Of a stretch of 36,173 nt of DNA, positions 1-8,501 are shown one piece after another. Within the stretch, counting starts at the first letter, position 1. Each line of letters opens with the position of its first letter. Position numbers and translations under genes: made by a program. The notes under the pieces are model-generated. The model was not told the origin of the DNA. It searched no databases and saw only the letters and a program-made list of their open reading frames with translations. The DNA comes from Ruminococcaceae bacterium UBA1734 (GTDB lineage: Bacteria > Bacillota > Clostridia > Oscillospirales > Acutalibacteraceae). The stretch lies in contig DCIE01000020.1 of assembly GCA_002315765.1 (NCBI GenBank), positions 1 to 36,173 on the forward strand, given 5' to 3'.

Positions 1-1105
1 AAATGTTTCCTATGACTCTTCAAGATATTTCTATGAAGCCGAGTTTACACTACCTGCCGATGCCGACAGTGTTAGAGGAATTGCAGATGTTAAGTTTGTA
101 ATTAACAACAATGACGGCGGTAAGGGATATATTGCAAATATTCGTGTTTACGAAGAAGGCAAGTACATAAGTCTACTTAAGAATGACGGTTTTGCCAACG
201 GCTTCAAGGATTGGTGCGGAGATGGTACAGCCACACCGTACAGCGGTAAAAACTACACCTTGTCAAATTACGATAGTTCGGTATTCGTATTCTATTATGA
301 TGACGAAATGTTTGATGACGGCGACTGGGCAGGTGTAGGAACCAAGACCGAAGAAGAGCAAAAACCCGAAGAAAAGAAAGAAGAAACCAAGCCGGAAGAT
401 GTCGTTGAGGATACGGACGATACCGACGACGAAGAGGACGATACACAGTTGTTGACAACCGGTTCTATCAGGGGCAAGGTTGTTGATGGCAAGAATGAGC
501 CTATTGAGGGCTTGTCGGTAGTTTTAGGTGAGGATGAGCAAACCACCGAAACCGAAAGCGACGGTCGATTCTACTTCTATGATGTTGAACCCGGAACATA
601 CAATATCTATTTCTTAGATCCAAACGGCTCAAAGGTTTTGGCAAAGGAAGATGTTGTAGTTGAGGCAGGTTATCAAACGAGAATTTCCACATTCAGATTT
701 TCCGAGGCTAAAAAGTCTTCGGCTGACGAAACGAGTATCGGCAATGTAAATTACGGTATTGTGTGCGGATACCTGTATGATGCTGACGGCAAGGCTCTTG
801 AAGGACAAAAGTTGTATCTCGGTACAATTGCCCGTAAGATGACCAAGAAAAAGGGTACATTCCAATTCAACAATGTTCCTGCCGGTAAGTATGACCTATA
901 TACAACACTAAGTGATGGTTCAATTTGTATTTTAAAGAGAGTAACCGTCAAAGCAGGAAAGGGACAAATTCTAAAGATTAGAATGCCCGGAGAAGGAAGC
1001 GGAATTGTATTGCCGATTGCTATTTCCGGCGGTGCGGTCGTTATTTTAGGCGGTGCAACTGCAGCATTCTTAATTCTTAAAAAGAAAAAGATTTTGTTCG
1101 GATAA
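1..1105 (+). CDS. Surface protein, 3' part, with two carboxypeptidase-regulatory/CnaB-like domains and a C-terminal membrane anchor (partial)
   Basis: The frame is open from base 2 to the stop at 1103-1105 (367 residues visible), so the gene begins before the window. A possible TTG at 260 has no ribosome site and lies inside the continuing frame, so it is not the start. In order there is a beta-rich segment (2-330), a Glu/Lys/Asp/Pro-rich linker (about 340-440), a first beta-sandwich domain starting GSIRGKVVDG and containing DGRFYFYDVEPGTYNI (about 460-710), a second containing KGTFQFNNVPAGKYDL (about 755-1000), then a hydrophobic helix (about 1006-1080) ended by ILKKKK. The two sandwiches have the pattern of carboxypeptidase-regulatory-like or Cna-B folds of surface and adhesin proteins. 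I see no LPXTG motif, so anchoring would be by the helix with its lysine stop-transfer tail. The true function depends on the missing N-terminal part. Confidence 0.75.
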   Translation, partial: NVSYDSSRYFYEAEFTLPADADSVRGIADVKFVINNNDGGKGYIANIRVYEEGKYISLLKNDGFANGFKDWCGDGTATPYSGKNYTLSNYDSSVFVFYYDDEMFDDGDWAGVGTKTEEEQKPEEKKEETKPEDVVEDTDDTDDEEDDTQLLTTGSIRGKVVDGKNEPIEGLSVVLGEDEQTTETESDGRFYFYDVEPGTYNIYFLDPNGSKVLAKEDVVVEAGYQTRISTFRFSEAKKSSADETSIGNVNYGIVCGYLYDADGKALEGQKLYLGTIARKMTKKKGTFQFNNVPAGKYDLYTTLSDGSICILKRVTVKAGKGQILKIRMPGEGSGIVLPIAISGGAVVILGGATAAFLILKKKKILFG

Positions 1106-1111
1106 TATTTT

Positions 1112-1146
1112 AAATCGGGTGATGAAATTCATTACCCGATTTTTTA
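1112..1146 (+). terminator. Rho-independent terminator of the surface protein gene
   Basis: Arms AATCGGGT (1113-1120) and ACCCGATT (1134-1141) form an 8-base-pair stem, followed by a T run ending at 1145. It lies just after the stop at 1105 and before the next promoter at 1155. Confidence 0.85.
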
Positions 1147-1154
1147 GTATTTAG

Positions 1155-1182
1155 TTGACAATATATTATTACAAGATATAAT
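1155..1182 (+). promoter_or_regulatory. Sigma-A promoter for the GH2-PHP gene pair
   Basis: TTGACA (1155-1160) and TATAAT (1177-1182) are both perfect consensus, with a 16-base spacer. The GH2 start codon is at 1215, preceded by an AGGAGA ribosome site at about 1204. Confidence 0.85.
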
Positions 1183-1214
1183 TAATATATATAATTTATG
1201 TTTAGGAGAAAAGT

Positions 1215-3542
1215 ATGAGAATTGTTGAATCCTTTAATGAGGGTTGGAGATTTCATAAGGGTGATATAAAGGTTAATCTTCCTGTGGATAAAGGCCCTGT
1301 TTACGGTCAAAGTAAGACCTGTCGCAAAATGATAGGTCCGGCGGCATATTATTATTTTGATGAGCCGGATTGTTACGGTAGAGATTTTGAAATAAAAAGC
1401 GAGGGTTGGGAAAAGGATATTTCCTTGCCTCACGATTATGTTATAGACCAAGACCTTAATAAGCAGGAGAATAATGCCCTGGGTTTTGTTCATTATGATA
1501 ACGCCTGGTATAGAAAGCATTTCTCTTTGGAGGAATATAAGGACAAGCGTATTGTTTTGGAATTCGGTGGCATTGCCGGAAAATCCACCATATATTTAAA
1601 CGGTTGCTTGGTTAAGCGCAACTATTCTGCTTATAACAGCTTTTGCGTTGATATTTCCGATGTGGCATTTTTTGATAAAGAAAATGTATTGGCGGTTTTT
1701 GTAGACACCTCTGAGCCTGAGGGTTGGTGGTATCAAGGCGGTGGAATTTACCGTGATGTCAACTTGGTGGTAACCGACAGCATTTCTATTGACAGATACG
1801 GAGTTTATGCACCGTATAAAAAAGTTGACAATGAAAATTGGGCGATTGATTTTGAAATCACCGTAAGAAATGACAGCGAAACAGAAAAAGAGTTTTCCGT
1901 AAAGTCCCTGCTTCTTGATAATGAGGGAAGAGAAGTTCTTTCGGTTAACGGACAGTCAAAAGTTGATGCTTTTTCAAAGAAAACCGTTGTTTGTTCCGAA
2001 ATAATTAAAAATCCGAATTTGTGGGACACGAAAAATCCATATTTATATACCATTAAAACCCTTCTTTCGGTTGATGGAGAGGAAATTGACGAAGTTTACG
2101 AAAATATGGGCTTTAGAACGGTTGAAGCCGATGCAAACAAGGGACTTCTTCTAAATGGTAAAAAGGTTATAATAAAAGGTGTATGTAATCACCAAGATTT
2201 CGGCCTTACAGGTCTTGCAGTGCCCGATAATATCGTTAAATATAAGATAAAGCTTATTAAGGATATGGGTGCCAACGGCTTTAGAACAAGCCATTATATG
2301 AATTCAAAGGCAGTTATGGACGAGCTTGACAGACAAGGTATGCTTGTTATGGACGAAACAAGATGGTTCGAGACTACAGCTGAAGCCAAGGAACAACTTA
2401 AGGAGTTAATTTTAAGGGATAGAAACAGACCAAGTGTAATTATATGGTCAACCGGTAACGAGGAGCCTACCGTTATGAGTGATGTGGGCTACAAAATCCA
2501 AAGAAATTTATATAATTTTATTCGTAAATACGATAAAACAAGACTCATTTCCCATGCCGTATGTCATACTCCCGAAAAGATTAATTTCTTTGATTGGTGT
2601 GATATTATCGGAATTAACTATAATCTTGATTCTTATGAGCAGGTGCATAAAAATTATCCCGATAAGCTAATCATTTCTACCGAGTGCTGTGCTACCGGCA
2701 CCACAAGAGATTGGCATTACCCGTCAAATAACGAGGGCAGAATAAGAGATAATGATAGGGATACAAACTATTGGTTCTTGGGCCGTGAAAAGTCTTGGAG
2801 ATTTTTAAATTCGGCGCCTTATATTGTGGGTTGTTATCAGTGGGATTCTATTGAGCATAGGGGAGAGTCGGCTTGGCCTGCCGCTTGTTCAAAATCCGGT
2901 GCTATTGATTTGTTCTTACAAAAGAAGGGTGCTTTTTATCAAAATCAATCCCATTGGTGCGAAAAACCGGTGGTTCATATTGTTCCCCATTGGAGTTTTG
3001 CAGGTCTTGAGGGATATGATATTCCTGTAACGGTTTATACAAATTGTAACGAGCTTGAGCTTTTCTTAAACGGAGAGTCCTTAGGCAAACAAAAGATTGA
3101 TAAAATCGGACACGGAGAATGGAATGTTTCCTATAAAGAGGGCGAACTTAAAGCCGTAGGATATAATGACGGAAAAGAAGTGGCAAGTGATGTTAGAGTA
3201 ACATCAGGCAAGGCTTCAAGATTGGTGTTAACCTCTGAAGTTCCTGTTTCAAATAGCGGTAAAGATATCGCCCTTGTTACATGCTCTTGTGTGGACAAAA
3301 ACGGCAATCCCGTATATGATGCTGAGGAATTTGTCGATTTCACCACGAATGAAGATGCGTTTATTGTAGGTACCGGCTCGGATACTGCCGATAGCAATAA
3401 TGTAAAGAATAACAGTCGTAAAATGTATATGGGCAAAATCTCTGTTGCAGTAAAGCCTAAAAAGGATATTAAGAAGATTGTTTTATATGCCCACAGTCAA
3501 AATTGCGGATATAGTGTTATTGAAATTGACATTAAAGACTAA
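1215..3542 (+). CDS. Glycoside hydrolase family 2 enzyme (beta-galactosidase-like)
   Basis: The product is 775 residues and begins at an ATG with AGGAGA just upstream. It has the GH2 order: an N-terminal sugar-binding sandwich (LPHDYVIDQD), an immunoglobulin-like domain, a TIM barrel from about residue 300, and C-terminal sandwich domains. The family's acid/base glutamate follows Asn in WSTGNEEP (E416), and the likely nucleophile is E490 in ISTECCATG. GH2 enzymes release terminal beta-linked sugars such as galactose, mannose or glucuronic acid from oligosaccharides; which sugar cannot be read here. No signal peptide is visible, so the enzyme should be cytoplasmic and act on imported oligosaccharides. 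The PHP gene follows after 11 bases and is probably co-transcribed. Confidence 0.9.
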   Translation: MRIVESFNEGWRFHKGDIKVNLPVDKGPVYGQSKTCRKMIGPAAYYYFDEPDCYGRDFEIKSEGWEKDISLPHDYVIDQDLNKQENNALGFVHYDNAWYRKHFSLEEYKDKRIVLEFGGIAGKSTIYLNGCLVKRNYSAYNSFCVDISDVAFFDKENVLAVFVDTSEPEGWWYQGGGIYRDVNLVVTDSISIDRYGVYAPYKKVDNENWAIDFEITVRNDSETEKEFSVKSLLLDNEGREVLSVNGQSKVDAFSKKTVVCSEIIKNPNLWDTKNPYLYTIKTLLSVDGEEIDEVYENMGFRTVEADANKGLLLNGKKVIIKGVCNHQDFGLTGLAVPDNIVKYKIKLIKDMGANGFRTSHYMNSKAVMDELDRQGMLVMDETRWFETTAEAKEQLKELILRDRNRPSVIIWSTGNEEPTVMSDVGYKIQRNLYNFIRKYDKTRLISHAVCHTPEKINFFDWCDIIGINYNLDSYEQVHKNYPDKLIISTECCATGTTRDWHYPSNNEGRIRDNDRDTNYWFLGREKSWRFLNSAPYIVGCYQWDSIEHRGESAWPAACSKSGAIDLFLQKKGAFYQNQSHWCEKPVVHIVPHWSFAGLEGYDIPVTVYTNCNELELFLNGESLGKQKIDKIGHGEWNVSYKEGELKAVGYNDGKEVASDVRVTSGKASRLVLTSEVPVSNSGKDIALVTCSCVDKNGNPVYDAEEFVDFTTNEDAFIVGTGSDTADSNNVKNNSRKMYMGKISVAVKPKKDIKKIVLYAHSQNCGYSVIEIDIKD

Positions 3543-3553
3543 GGTGATAAACG

Positions 3554-4552
3554 GTGGCGAGAGAGTATATTTTAAGTAGTAGCGGCAAGGACTATAAGGC
3601 AAATCTTCATTGTCATACCACTATTTCCGACGGAATTATGACTCCTGAGGAAATCAAGAAGAATTATATGGAAAAGGGATATTCCGTTGTGGCTTATACC
3701 GACCACGACTTGTTCGTACCCCATTTAGACCTTTGCGATGAAAATTTCGTGGCACTTAGCGGATATGAAATGGAATTTTACGATTATGATACCACCGAAG
3801 ATTTTTCTTGGATGAGAGTAACCCACCTTAATATGATTGCTCTTGACGAAAAAATTGAAATTCAACCGCTTTTTCACCGCAAGAGATATTTTATCGGCAA
3901 TGGGGTACAAAATAAGGGTATGATTAAGTTTGATGAAACCCAGCCGGATTTTGAAAGACAGTACACTCCCGAATGTTTGAACTATGTAATGAAAACCTGT
4001 AAAGACAAGGGCTTTTTTGTCATATATAATCACCCTCGATGGTCCTTGGAGAATTATGAAGTTTACGGCAAGTATTCGGAAATGAATGCTTTGGAGCTTA
4101 TGAACGGAAGTTCTTATGAGGGTGGATATATTGAGCATAATCATCAGGTGTTTGATGACCTGCTCTGTCAGGGCAAAAAAATTGGTGCCGTAGCAGGGGA
4201 CGATAACCACGGCATTAAGGATATGTATTGGTGTTGGACCATGATTAGAGCCGAAAGCCTAACATATAAAGGTGTGGCTGACGCCCTGAAAAACGGCGAC
4301 TATTACGCTACGAACGGACCTACAATTAACGAGCTTTACAAAGAAAACGGCGAAATATTTGTTAAAACAAGCGATGCAAAGTCTATTGTTTTTTCAACAG
4401 GTATTCGCCATGCGGCTAATATTTATTCTGAAATTCCCGGTAAGACCGTAAATGAGGGCAGCTTCAAACTAAGGGATAATGATAAATATGTTCGTGTAAC
4501 GGTTGTGGGACCTGACGGCTCTATTGCTTACAGCAATCCGTACTATTTATAA
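3554..4552 (+). CDS. PHP-domain metal-dependent phosphoesterase
   Basis: The product is 332 residues from a GTG start, 11 bases after the GH2 stop, with AAGGTGAT as a plausible ribosome site. It carries a full set of PHP-type metal-binding motifs: HCH (H19, H21), YTDHD (D50, H51), E72 in GYEME, H91, NHP (H160) and GDDNH (D216-H219). PHP enzymes are usually phosphatases, nucleases or histidinol-phosphate phosphatases. This one resembles the stand-alone PHP proteins often annotated as phosphotransferase or phosphoesterase. The last 80 or so residues look beta-rich and may be an extra domain. Pairing with a GH2 enzyme suggests carbohydrate catabolism, for example acting on a phosphorylated sugar or phosphodiester substituent, but that is inference. 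Confidence 0.85.
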   Translation: MAREYILSSSGKDYKANLHCHTTISDGIMTPEEIKKNYMEKGYSVVAYTDHDLFVPHLDLCDENFVALSGYEMEFYDYDTTEDFSWMRVTHLNMIALDEKIEIQPLFHRKRYFIGNGVQNKGMIKFDETQPDFERQYTPECLNYVMKTCKDKGFFVIYNHPRWSLENYEVYGKYSEMNALELMNGSSYEGGYIEHNHQVFDDLLCQGKKIGAVAGDDNHGIKDMYWCWTMIRAESLTYKGVADALKNGDYYATNGPTINELYKENGEIFVKTSDAKSIVFSTGIRHAANIYSEIPGKTVNEGSFKLRDNDKYVRVTVVGPDGSIAYSNPYYL

Positions 4553-4567
4553 AAATATGCAAAAAAA

Positions 4568-4602
4568 TAAGGGATAGCACCAAAAAAGTGCTATCCCTAT
4601 CC
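4568..4602. terminator. Terminator between convergent genes
   Basis: Arms AGGGATAGCAC (4570-4580) and GTGCTATCCCT (4588-4598) form a perfect 11-base-pair stem with a 7-base loop. On the minus strand the stem is followed by TATTTTTTT, so it best serves the small membrane protein gene. It can probably also stop transcription from the PHP gene. Confidence 0.85.
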
Positions 4603-4610
4603 TTATATGT

Positions 4611-4982
4611 TTACTTCATTAATGCCTTAAGTCGTGCCAAAATCTCATTATTTTGGCAAATAACATGACCTAATCCGTAGATTAAGAAAAGGGTGATTAG
4701 GGAGATGATAGTGCCTAAAATTATGACTCCCACAGCAATGGCAATAAAGAATGAGTCAAAGCTAAAGAGAAAAAATGCTCCTACAAAGGTAATGGCAATC
4801 ATGGTAAAGCAGATAACAAAGGCAATAACCTTAATGATATTACCTAAATTTTTAAAAATACCGTTACCGTACTTTTCGGTATATTCCCCGAAATCAATTT
4901 CCATTTTCGGTTTTTTTCCGGAAGAAGAACTAATATCCACAAATTCAAAATCCTTGGAATTTACATTATTTTCATCGTTCAT
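4611..4982 (-). CDS. Small two-helix membrane protein, unknown function
   Basis: I choose the ATG at 4982 (123 residues) because AAAGGA lies 9 bases upstream; a TTG at 5000 in the same frame lacks a ribosome site. The gene begins 4 bases after the ileS stop, and its ribosome site sits inside the last ileS codons, so translation is probably coupled. About 45 polar, acidic N-terminal residues precede two hydrophobic segments (roughly residues 52-78 and 80-105, after KNLGNIIKVIAF), then a short polar tail. I do not recognise a family. The link to ileS may be only positional. Confidence 0.75.
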   Translation of the reverse strand: MNDENNVNSKDFEFVDISSSSGKKPKMEIDFGEYTEKYGNGIFKNLGNIIKVIAFVICFTMIAITFVGAFFLFSFDSFFIAIAVGVIILGTIISLITLFLIYGLGHVICQNNEILARLKALMK

Positions 4983-4986
4983 TTGC

Positions 4987-7900
4987 TTAAATCCTTTCAA
5001 TACCGATACTTAATGTTTCGCCGTTAATATCCCATTCTTTTACAAAACCTGTGGGAACCGAATTACTAAGTGAGTCGCAAAGGGTATCGCCTACAATTTC
5101 ATCCTTCATACGAATGGCAATATCAACAACCTTTTCGCTACCTTCAAGTGTAACATTAATATGGTCGGTAACATTGAAATCCGCATCTTTACGCATAGTT
5201 TGGATTTTGCTTACAATTTCTCTTACAAAGCCTTCCTCAATAAGCTCGGTAGTCAAAGTTGTATCAATGGAAACGGTTATTCCGTTGTCTGAAAGGGTGA
5301 AGAAGCCTTCCTTTTGCTTGGTGTCAATAAGAAGGTCGTCATGGGTAAGCTCAACCTTGCCTGAAGCAAAGTCGAATACTAACATTCCGTTTTGGTCTAA
5401 TTCGGCTTTTGCCTTATTTCCGTCAAGCTCTGAAAGTGCGTTTTTAATCTCGCCTAACTGTTTGCCGTACTTAGGACCTACTGTTTTGAGTTGGGGCTTG
5501 AAACTGTAAGAAACAAAGTCGCCCACATCTTCGGTGAAGGTTACATTTTTAATGTTAAGCTCTTCACGAATAATGTCGGTATAAAAATCCTCAAGATTTC
5601 TATCGCATTTAACATACATTGTGTTAAGCGGCTGACGGTTTTTAAGGTTAGCACCGTTTCTTGAAGCACGACCTAATACTACTATTTCCAAAACATCATC
5701 CATTTTTTCTTCTAAATCAAGATTAATTCTTGCTTCGTCAACTTTCGGGAAGTCGCAAAGGTGGATAGAAATAGGAGCATTTTTGTCAACATTTATAACA
5801 ATATTTTGATAAATTGCTTCAGCCATAAATGGTATCATAGGAGCGGCGGTCTTGGCAGTTTCTACAAGGGCAGTGTAAAGTGTCATATATGCGGCAATCT
5901 TGTCATCTGTTAATTCCTGTACCCAATAGCGTTCTCTGCCACGCCTTACATACCAATTGCTCATACCGTCAACAAATTCCTGTAATGCTCTTGCGGCCTC
6001 GGGAATGCGGTAATTTGATAGGTTATCATCAACCGCTTTTATGCAGGAATTAAGCTTGGATAAAAGCCACTTGTCCATAACGGTTAATTTGCAATCGGCA
6101 AGGTTGTATTTTGTGGGGTCGAATTTATCAATATCTGCATAAAGAACATAGAAAGCATAGGTGTTCCAAAGAGTGCCCATAAACTTTCTTTGTCCCTCGG
6201 TTACGGCTTTTCCGTGGAAGCGGTTAGGAAGCCAAGGGGCGGAATTGGTATAAAAATACCATCTAATAGCATCGGCGCCGTAGCTTTCAAGTGCATCAAA
6301 GGGGTCCACGGCGTTTCCTTTGGATTTACTCATTTTTTGACCGTTTTCGTCCTGAACATGGCCTAAAACAATTACATTTTTATAAGGCGCCTTGTTGAAG
6401 ATAAGGGTTGAAATGGCAAGTAATGAGTAGAACCAACCTCTTGTCTGGTCAACAGCCTCGGAAATAAAGTCGGCAGGGAATTGAGATTCAAATAACTCCT
6501 TGTTCTCAAAAGGATAATGATGTTGTGCAAAGGGCATAGAGCCTGAGTCAAACCAACAGTCAATAACCTCGGGAACACGGTGCATTTCTTTACCGCAATG
6601 AGGACATTTAATTGTAACATTGTCGATATAAGGTCTGTGAAGCTCAATATTGTCGGGACAGTTATCCGACATAGATTTAAGTTCTTCAATAGAGCCTATG
6701 GAGTGCATATGTCCGCATTCGCAGGTCCAAATATTAAGAGGAGTACCCCAATATCTGTTACGGGAAATTCCCCAATCCTGAACATTGTTAAGCCAATCAC
6801 CGAAACGGCCCTTGCCGATGCTTTCGGGAATCCAGTTAATGGTGTTGTTGTTTCTGATAAGGTCATCTTTAACATCGGTCATCTTAATAAACCAAGATTC
6901 ACGGGCATAGTAAATAAGAGGAGTGTCGCAACGCCAACAGAAAGGATAATCATGCTCAAATTTCGGAGCATCAAATAATAAACCTTGCTTGTCAAGGTCG
7001 GTTAAAACAAGCGGGTCGGCATCCTTTACGAACTTTCCGGCATAGGGAGTTTCTTCGGTTAATTCGCCCTTGCCGTTAACAAACTGAACAAAAGGCAAAT
7101 CGTAGCGGCGGCCAACCTTCGAGTCGTCTTCACCGAAGGCAGGTGCAATATGAACGATGCCGGTACCGTCAGACATAGTAACATAGGTGTCGCAGGTTAC
7201 AAAATGTGCCTTTTTTTGCAGAGCTTCAGCCTTTTCTCCGGTACACTTAAATAACGGCTCATATTCTTTATGTTCAAGTTCACTGCCCTTAAAGGTATTA
7301 AGAACCTCATAAGCCGGAGTTTCCTCTGTTGCAAGCTTTCCTAAAACCTTATCAAGCAGTGCGGCTGCCAAATAATACGAATAACCGTCATTAGCCTTAA
7401 CAAGGACATATTCTTCATCGGGGTTTACGCATAAAGCCACATTTGAAGGAAGTGTCCAAGGTGTTGTGGTCCAAGCCAGGAAATATGTGTCCTCGCCCTT
7501 TACTTTAAATCTAACAACTGCCGACCGTTCTTTAACCGACTTATAGCCTTGTGCTACTTCGTGGGAAGAAAGCGGAGTTCCGCAACGAGGACAATAAGGA
7601 ACAATCTTAAAGCCCTTGTACAAAAGTCCCTTGTCGAATATTTGCTTTAATGCCCACCATTCCGACTCAATAAAGTTATTGTCGTATGTTACATAGGGGT
7701 TATCCATATCAGCCCAAAAGCCAACGGTTTTGGAGAAATCTTCCCACATACCCTTGTATTTCCAAACCGACTCTTTGCAGTGGTCGATAAAAGGCTCAAG
7801 ACCGTAACCTTCGATTTGTTCCTTGCCGTCAAGACCTAACATCTTTTCAACCTCAAGCTCAACCGGCAAACCGTGGGTATCCCAACCGGCTTTTCTCGGA

Positions 7901-8136
7901 ACCATACAGCCTTTCATAGTACGGTAACGGGGAATCATATCTTTAATAACTCTTGTTAAAACATGGCCGATATGAGGCTTTCCGTTAGCAGTAGGAGGGC
8001 CGTCATAGAAAACATAAGGAGTTCCCTTTGCCTTTTCTTCAATACTCTTTTTGAAGATGTCCTCCTTGTCCCAAAACTCTTTGATTTTTTTCTCTTGCTC
8101 AACGAAATTTACATTCGGAGAAATTTTGTCGTACAT
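4987..8136 (-). CDS. ileS: Isoleucyl-tRNA synthetase, eukaryote-like (IleS2) type
   Basis: Charges tRNA-Ile with isoleucine in the cytoplasm. The class I signature PHIGH falls at about residues 54-58, and KMSKSKGN is near residue 600. The N-terminal pattern (NFVEQEKKIKEFW, DGPPTANGKPHIGH, GCMVPRKAGWDTHGLPVE), the roughly 1,050-residue length and a C-terminus without the terminal zinc-binding cysteine cluster match the eukaryote-like type 2 enzymes. This clade includes the mupirocin-insensitive MupA and some natural clostridial enzymes. I take the ATG at 8136 (1,049 residues) as the start because GGTGAT lies 4 bases upstream; the ATG at 8148 has only A/T-rich sequence before it. A T-box leader precedes the gene. 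Confidence 0.95.
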   Translation of the reverse strand: MYDKISPNVNFVEQEKKIKEFWDKEDIFKKSIEEKAKGTPYVFYDGPPTANGKPHIGHVLTRVIKDMIPRYRTMKGCMVPRKAGWDTHGLPVELEVEKMLGLDGKEQIEGYGLEPFIDHCKESVWKYKGMWEDFSKTVGFWADMDNPYVTYDNNFIESEWWALKQIFDKGLLYKGFKIVPYCPRCGTPLSSHEVAQGYKSVKERSAVVRFKVKGEDTYFLAWTTTPWTLPSNVALCVNPDEEYVLVKANDGYSYYLAAALLDKVLGKLATEETPAYEVLNTFKGSELEHKEYEPLFKCTGEKAEALQKKAHFVTCDTYVTMSDGTGIVHIAPAFGEDDSKVGRRYDLPFVQFVNGKGELTEETPYAGKFVKDADPLVLTDLDKQGLLFDAPKFEHDYPFCWRCDTPLIYYARESWFIKMTDVKDDLIRNNNTINWIPESIGKGRFGDWLNNVQDWGISRNRYWGTPLNIWTCECGHMHSIGSIEELKSMSDNCPDNIELHRPYIDNVTIKCPHCGKEMHRVPEVIDCWFDSGSMPFAQHHYPFENKELFESQFPADFISEAVDQTRGWFYSLLAISTLIFNKAPYKNVIVLGHVQDENGQKMSKSKGNAVDPFDALESYGADAIRWYFYTNSAPWLPNRFHGKAVTEGQRKFMGTLWNTYAFYVLYADIDKFDPTKYNLADCKLTVMDKWLLSKLNSCIKAVDDNLSNYRIPEAARALQEFVDGMSNWYVRRGRERYWVQELTDDKIAAYMTLYTALVETAKTAAPMIPFMAEAIYQNIVINVDKNAPISIHLCDFPKVDEARINLDLEEKMDDVLEIVVLGRASRNGANLKNRQPLNTMYVKCDRNLEDFYTDIIREELNIKNVTFTEDVGDFVSYSFKPQLKTVGPKYGKQLGEIKNALSELDGNKAKAELDQNGMLVFDFASGKVELTHDDLLIDTKQKEGFFTLSDNGITVSIDTTLTTELIEEGFVREIVSKIQTMRKDADFNVTDHINVTLEGSEKVVDIAIRMKDEIVGDTLCDSLSNSVPTGFVKEWDINGETLSIGIERI

Positions 8137-8149
8137 ATTGATCACCATT

Positions 8150-8399
8150 TTTAAAAAATTATCCCCTTATCCATAATAGGACAAGGGGAATTGCTTTATA
8201 CCACCTATTACGAGGGACGAATATCCCCGAACCCAATAACGCGGGTAAAACGGCGCATCTTAATAGGAAAACCGTTCGGAATTGCGGCTGACGAGTGATT
8301 TTCAAAACAAATATGAACCTTCGGGCTTACACCTTCCCCGAATCGCTGATGTTCTAAACTTCGTTTTTACTCTCTCGGTAATCGCCTTATTACATATAC
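8150..8399 (-). promoter_or_regulatory. T-box riboswitch, isoleucine-specific, controlling ileS
   Basis: Read on the minus strand, the leader has the stem I landmarks CCGAGAGAG and GGTGTAAGCCC, then the specifier loop TGAAAATCACTC with the isoleucine codon ATC at 8299-8297. The T-box element TAATAGGTGGTATAAAGCAA spans 8210-8191. A terminator follows, with arms CCCCTTGTCC and GGATAAGGGG (8188-8163) and a T run to about 8150. By the known mechanism, uncharged tRNA-Ile pairs with the specifier and with the GGTGG of the T-box, favouring the antiterminator and ileS transcription. The specifier matches the downstream gene. Confidence 0.92.
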
Positions 8400-8405
8400 A
8401 TACAA

Positions 8406-8434
8406 ATAATAGCACATAAACTTGCAAAAATCAA
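8406..8434 (-). promoter_or_regulatory. Sigma-A promoter for the T-box/ileS transcript
   Basis: On the minus strand TTGATT (8434-8429) and TATTAT (8411-8406) are separated by 17 bases, placing the start of transcription at about 8399, just before stem I of the T-box. Confidence 0.7.
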
Positions 8435-8501
8435 GATGAATAGTAATATTTTAAGGATTATTTGGAAAAAATACCTTTAAAAATACTTTGGAGGAAAAAA
8501 T

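Noticed and set aside
260..262. TTG as the start of the first plus-strand gene
   Set aside because: The frame is open to the left edge and there is no ribosome site before the TTG, so it is an internal codon.
204..458. Minus-strand open frame opposite the surface protein
   Set aside because: It is arginine- and histidine-rich, antisense to a clear coding frame, and has no ribosome site; it is a composition effect of the acidic linker.
4693..5013. Plus-strand frame opposite the small membrane protein
   Set aside because: It is the complement of a better supported gene with a ribosome site and membrane helices; no start signal is seen.
8435..8490. Sigma-G or sigma-F promoter before ypeB
   Set aside because: TGAATA at about 8437 is tempting but no matching -10 element at the right distance was found.
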